Below, in pieces: positions 60,593 to 64,000 of a stretch of DNA of 64,000 nucleotides; position 1 is the first letter of the stretch; each line of letters begins with the position of its first letter. Location of the stretch: the NCBI RefSeq assembly GCF_036488675.1, contig NZ_CP133148.1, positions 496,001-560,000 of the forward strand, in the 5' to 3' direction. Below the pieces are notes generated by a model. The model worked only from the letters and a program-made list of their open reading frames with translations, was not told the DNA's origin and did no database searches. Position numbers and translations under genes: made by a program. This stretch comes from Sinorhizobium chiapasense. Its GTDB lineage: Bacteria > Pseudomonadota > Alphaproteobacteria > Rhizobiales > Rhizobiaceae.

Positions 60593-61897
60593 TTGCAGAC
60601 GAATTTCTCACCCGCGCAGCTCGCCGATCCGCATGTCGCCGAATCTGAAAAGATCCTGCGCAAATGTGTCCACTGCGGTTTCTGCACTGCCACCTGTCCG
60701 ACCTACGTCGTCCTCGGCGACGAACTCGACAGTCCCCGCGGGCGGATCTACCTGATCAAGGACATGCTGGAAAACGGGCGGGCGGCGGATCGGGAGACCG
60801 TTACCCACATCGACCGCTGCCTTTCCTGCCTTTCCTGTCTCACCACCTGTCCGTCGGGCGTCGACTACATGCATTTGGTCGACCATGCCCGCATCCACAT
60901 CGAGAAGACCTACAAAAGGCCGTTCAAGGATCGTTTCGCGCGTGCCGTTCTCGCCGGGGTGCTACCCTATCCCAAGCGGTTTCGTCTTGCGCTACGCGCG
61001 GCTCGCATTTCCCGCCCCTTGGCGGGGTTGGTGAAGCGGACCCCATGGCTGAAGACCTTTGGCGTCATGCTCGACCTTGCGCCGCATGCGGTTCCCCCGG
61101 CGTCCGCAGGGACAAGACCCGCGACTTACGCGACGAAGGGCGAGCGTCGTGGCCGGGTCGCGATGCTGACCGGCTGTGCGCAGCCGGTCTTGAAGCCAGA
61201 GATCAACGAAGCGGCAATCAGGCTTCTCACCGGGCAGGGGATCGAGGTTGTCGTCGCGGCCGGCGAGGGCTGCTGTGGCGCGCTGGTTCATCACATGGGG
61301 CGCGAGGAACAGGCGCTCGAGGCTGCGCGCCGCAACGTCGATATCTGGCTAAAGGCAGCCGAAGAAGACGGTCTCGACGCGATCGTCGTGACCGCCTCGG
61401 GCTGCGGCACCACGATCAAGGATTATGGCCATATGTTGCGGCTGGATCCGGGATATGCGGAAAAGGCCGCGAAAGTGTCCGCATTGGCAAAGGACATCAC
61501 CGAATACCTGGCTGGGCTCGAACTCCCGCAACGGGAGGCGCGGGGGATGACCGTTGCCTATCATTCCGCCTGCTCGATGCAGCACGGCCAGAAGATTACG
61601 ACGGTGCCCAAGGAGCTCTTGAAGCGAGCGGGTTTCACTGTTCGCGAGCCGGCGGAGGGCCACCTCTGCTGCGGATCGGCGGGCACTTACAACATCCTGC
61701 AGTCGGAGATATCGGAGAAACTCAAGGCGCGTAAAGTCCGGAACATCGAGGCGACCAAGCCGGACGTGATTGCGAGCGGCAACATCGGTTGCATCACCCA
61801 GATCGCGACCGGGACGGCGCTTCCGATCGTGCATACCGTCGAACTGCTGGACTGGGCCTATGGTGGCCCCAAGCCCGCAGGTCTCTCAGGTCTCTGA
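60593..61897 (+). CDS. glcF: Glycolate oxidase iron-sulfur subunit GlcF
   Basis: The 434-residue product has two 4Fe-4S motifs: CVHCGFCTATCPTY (residues 25-38) and CLSCLSCLTTCPSG (about 77-90). Two CCG-type domains follow, with GEGCCGALVHHMG and GHLCCGSAGTYNI. It carries electrons from GlcDE to the quinone pool. The start is a TTG at 60593 with GGAG about 9 nt upstream. It is separated from glcE by the DUF4870 gene and a RIME element. Confidence 0.95.
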   Translation: MQTNFSPAQLADPHVAESEKILRKCVHCGFCTATCPTYVVLGDELDSPRGRIYLIKDMLENGRAADRETVTHIDRCLSCLSCLTTCPSGVDYMHLVDHARIHIEKTYKRPFKDRFARAVLAGVLPYPKRFRLALRAARISRPLAGLVKRTPWLKTFGVMLDLAPHAVPPASAGTRPATYATKGERRGRVAMLTGCAQPVLKPEINEAAIRLLTGQGIEVVVAAGEGCCGALVHHMGREEQALEAARRNVDIWLKAAEEDGLDAIVVTASGCGTTIKDYGHMLRLDPGYAEKAAKVSALAKDITEYLAGLELPQREARGMTVAYHSACSMQHGQKITTVPKELLKRAGFTVREPAEGHLCCGSAGTYNILQSEISEKLKARKVRNIEATKPDVIASGNIGCITQIATGTALPIVHTVELLDWAYGGPKPAGLSGL

Positions 61898-61906
61898 AGT
61901 CGAAAC

Positions 61907-61940
61907 ACAAATGCCGGCACCGATCGGTGCCGGCATTTGT
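61907..61940. terminator. Bidirectional terminator, 34-bp perfect palindrome
   Basis: ACAAATGCCGGCACCGA pairs perfectly with its inverse to 61940. It lies between glcF (+) and the L,D-transpeptidase gene (-), which converge. Confidence 0.8.
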
Positions 61941-61959
61941 CAGTTGCTGCCTTGATAAC

Positions 61960-62655
61960 TCAGCCGCCGAAGATCTGGCGGAAAATGTCCACGCCGCGGT
62001 CGTCGTAGTTGACATCGCCGTGCTTGTTGCCCGGACCGATGACGATCACCTTCGTGCCGATGACGGCACGATCGTAAAGGTGCTCGACATCCTCGTTCAT
62101 CAACCGGATGCATCCCGACGACATGTTCTGGCCGATCGTCCAGGGCTGGTTCGTTCCGTGGATACGGAAGATGGTGTCGCGGCCGCCCTGGTAGAGATAG
62201 AGCGCGCGGGCACCGAGCGGATTGTCGATACCGCCATCCTGGGTGATCGGCAGGATGCGGCCTTTCGCCCGTTCACGCACGCGCATCTCCGCCGGCGGAG
62301 TCCAGGTTGGCCACTCGGCTTTGCGGCCGACCTTGACGACACCGGACCAGCCAAAGCCTTCGCGGCCGACGCCGATGCCGTAGCGTGTCGCGCGGTTCGG
62401 GCCGTCGATGTAGTAGAGATACTTGTTGTTCGTATCGACGATAATGGTGCCGGGAGCCTCATTCGTCCGGAAACGGACCTTGGTGCGCCAATATTTTTGC
62501 GGCGGCCTCTTCTGGTGGGCGACCAACAGAACGTCGGAACGCTTGGCGGCGGCCTCCGGTGTGTTCGCCGGCGTGAACGCCGATGCATCTGTCACGGCAA
62601 ACAGCGCCGTCGCCGCGGCAGCGAACGCCACCACTTTCTTGGCATGAAATTTCAT
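61960..62655 (-). CDS. L,D-transpeptidase (YkuD domain), copy 1
   Basis: The 231-residue product (ATG 62655) has a signal peptide (MKFHAKKVVAFAAAATALFA..., cut near ASA, residue 26). The YkuD domain carries the catalytic motif HGTNQPWTIG with His166 and MSSGCIRLMNEDV with Cys182. It makes 3-3 crosslinks in peptidoglycan or attaches proteins to it, in the periplasm. The frame is open to 62709, but only this start gives a signal. A paralogue lies directly upstream on the same strand. Confidence 0.93.
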   Translation of the reverse strand: MKFHAKKVVAFAAAATALFAVTDASAFTPANTPEAAAKRSDVLLVAHQKRPPQKYWRTKVRFRTNEAPGTIIVDTNNKYLYYIDGPNRATRYGIGVGREGFGWSGVVKVGRKAEWPTWTPPAEMRVRERAKGRILPITQDGGIDNPLGARALYLYQGGRDTIFRIHGTNQPWTIGQNMSSGCIRLMNEDVEHLYDRAVIGTKVIVIGPGNKHGDVNYDDRGVDIFRQIFGG

Positions 62656-62775
62656 TAACGATTCCCTCTCAACCCTTGATCGCGTGCAGGTTCGGTAAAT
62701 TACCTGCAAGCAAAAGCCTGCGCCATATCTGATAGAGCACAGCCGCCGGGTTAACTTGTATCAATCGGAACAGCT

Positions 62776-62814
62776 GTTGCGTTTGCACCACTGTTCCCCC
62801 AGTGCAAACGCAAC
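62776..62814. terminator. Hairpin between the two L,D-transpeptidase genes
   Basis: A 13-bp perfect stem (62776-62788 with 62802-62814) encloses a 13-nt loop, 32 nt after the stop of copy 2. No T run is present. It may end copy 2 transcription or protect its 3' end. Confidence 0.5.
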
Positions 62815-62846
62815 TTGTGCGCGGGTTATTCAGATAATATGCGCCT

Positions 62847-63611
62847 TTATATCACGATAACCTTGGCGCCGACATTCACCCGCTCATAGAGATCGACGAC
62901 ATCCTCGTTGCGCATGCGGATGCAGCCAGACGAAACGCCATAGCCGATCGTCCAGGGCGCGTTGGTGCCGTGGATGCGGTAGAGCGTCGAGCCGAGATAC
63001 ATGGCCCGGGCGCCGAGCGGGTTTGCGGGGCCTCCCTCCATGCGCGCCGGCAGATAATGTCCCTTCGCGGCTTCTCGCGCGACCATTTCCTGTGGCGGTG
63101 TCCAGCTCGGCCACTCTGCCTTCCGCGTAATCCGGTGCGCGCCGGCCCATTCGAAACCCGGCTTGCCGACACCGACGCCATAGCGACGGGCTTCACCCTT
63201 GCCGGTGACGAGATAGAGAAAGCGGTTGTTGGTGTCGATCACGATCGTGCCGGGTTTCTCCGGACCGCCATAGGCCACGATTTGCGGCAGGAACTGCGGA
63301 TCGAACTTCGTCTTTACCGGCTTTTGCGCGCGCGCTGCCGCAACCGGGTGCACCAATGCCGGCCCGGACCTGCGGCTCACCTGACGTCGGTCGAACTGTT
63401 TTCGGGTGGCCGCCGGCACTTGCGGACGGTAAGCGACCGGACGCGCCTGTTGGCCGCCAAGCTGCATCACCCCAAGCTGCATCACCCAAGGGGCCGTCAG
63501 GTCCGGGCTGACGATGACCGGCGGCCGATTGTGATACCGGTCGCGGGCGCCGGCCTCGCCGGCAACGACACACAGGAGGGATAGGGCAATAAAAAGGGAT
63601 TTCTTCATCAT
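62847..63611 (-). CDS. L,D-transpeptidase (YkuD domain), copy 2
   Basis: The 254-residue product has a signal peptide (MMKKSLFIALSLLCVVAGEA, cut near AGA, residue 22). A linker of about 85 residues follows, rich in Arg, Gln and Pro with a short LGVMQLGGQQ repeat. The YkuD domain has HGTNAPWTIG (His214) and VSSGCIRMRNEDV (Cys230). Catalysis is as in copy 1. The longer linker may span to the wall. The genes are tandem and share the domain but not the linker. Confidence 0.93.
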   Translation of the reverse strand: MMKKSLFIALSLLCVVAGEAGARDRYHNRPPVIVSPDLTAPWVMQLGVMQLGGQQARPVAYRPQVPAATRKQFDRRQVSRRSGPALVHPVAAARAQKPVKTKFDPQFLPQIVAYGGPEKPGTIVIDTNNRFLYLVTGKGEARRYGVGVGKPGFEWAGAHRITRKAEWPSWTPPQEMVAREAAKGHYLPARMEGGPANPLGARAMYLGSTLYRIHGTNAPWTIGYGVSSGCIRMRNEDVVDLYERVNVGAKVIVI

Positions 63612-63960
63612 CGGGCAGACTCGCTACATTGCGCCAAAAATCTTCAAGGAATGGCTTCGCGGCCGGGAAAGCGACGTTTCACCGGCCTGGCGTGCCTGCT
63701 GCATGATCCTTAAATCGGAGCCGATTTGCGGACAAAAGCATGCAGCAATTCAAAGTGCTACAGCGTCCTTAGCGCGTCTGACGCGTGGCGCTGTAGTAAT
63801 GGCCTGATCGTGGCACCGCGTTGCCACCGAAAGGTAAACGGCCATTCATTAAAATGCCGGCGCGTGGATAAAGCTCTGGGTAGGGTTATCGGCCACTTTA
63901 TGAAAGTGGTTTCAGAGTGGTAAATGGAACAAAAGAGCAACTGAAGAGAGAAAGAAACAA
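63612..63960. other. Intergenic region before the last gene
   Basis: It holds a RIME element (63696-63796) and an AT-richer stretch with the inverted repeat CCACTTTATGAAAGTGG (63894-63910), which may be an operator or a small hairpin for the gene at 63961. Confidence 0.45.
63696..63796 (-). repeat. RIME1-type element (reverse orientation)
   Basis: CCTGCTGCATGATCCTTAAAT through GCAATTCAAAGTGCTACAGC to GTGGCGCTGTAG. Both palindromes are present, between the L,D-transpeptidase gene and the partial gene. Confidence 0.8.
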
Positions 63961-64000
63961 TGGCGGCGAAAGGCTTGATTACCGGAGATGATGGACTTGA
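63961..64000 (+). CDS. Start of a gene cut by the window edge
   Basis: ATG at 63961 opens MAAKGLITGDDGL, preceded by a purine-rich stretch (GAAGAGAGAAAGAAACA). The GDDGL end is compatible with the beginning of an RTX-type calcium-binding repeat protein, but 13 residues are not enough to say. Confidence 0.45.

Overview
The window looks like chromosomal DNA of a Sinorhizobium/Ensifer-type alphaproteobacterium. Grounds: high GC, many copies of a roughly 105-bp two-palindrome intergenic element of the RIME1 type, a PhyR/NepR general-stress pair, DUF1127 and DUF6481 proteins, and a gene content (guaB, gshA, rsmE, a Pit phosphate transporter, glcDEF) that I recall as typical of the S. meliloti chromosome. 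Species was not determined by any search.

Region 1 (1-10.6 kb) is a stress-response neighbourhood. A PhyR-type anti-anti-sigma regulator (2210-3007, -) is divergent from a NepR-type anti-sigma factor (3195-3386, +), with no sigma factor gene beside them. Around them are small stress-type genes: two small membrane proteins (one DUF1328), CsbD, two glycine-zipper lipoproteins, a UPF0114 protein, MgtC and other small proteins. Five exact GGAAC-N16/17-CGTT motifs, the EcfG/RpoE2 promoter signature, lie upstream of these small genes.

Region 2 (10.70-35.71 kb) is best read as a decayed genomic island in a tRNA-Gln(CTG) gene. The intact tRNA (35687-35760, -) has a truncated tyrosine-recombinase-type integrase beside its 3' end. 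A 22-bp exact copy of that 3' end sits 25 kb away at 10697-10718. Cargo includes an HxlR-controlled cluster with an isochorismatase-like hydrolase and two secreted epoxide-hydrolase-like proteins, a DUF6130 protein, an orphan TatA, an ArsR/SRPBCC/MAPEG group, an adenylate cyclase with TPRs, a catalytically dead HtrA-like protein with a LuxR regulator, a cupredoxin, an IS1182-type element, a FabMG-like reductase, a fatty acid desaturase, a spermidine-synthase-like protein and a cold-shock protein. Pseudogenes (SRAP/YedK, an aminotransferase fragment, DUF6481) show decay.

Region 3 (36-64 kb) is core-like: ppx/gppA-rlmE-VOC, an MFS exporter, a frameshifted Tat-exported MBL hydrolase, guaB, a MAPEG protein, a zinc alcohol dehydrogenase, a Tat-exported dienelactone hydrolase, a LysR regulator, a DUF1127 protein, DUF937, gshA, rsmE and pit. 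Next come a NUDIX hydrolase with two tandem EcfG-type promoters, a FadR-type regulator, DUF3422, a second LysR regulator, the glycolate oxidase genes glcD-glcE-(DUF4870)-glcF, and two tandem L,D-transpeptidases. The last 40 bp hold the start of a gene cut by the window edge.

Gene functions are read from motifs and remembered family features. No alignment or database search was run.
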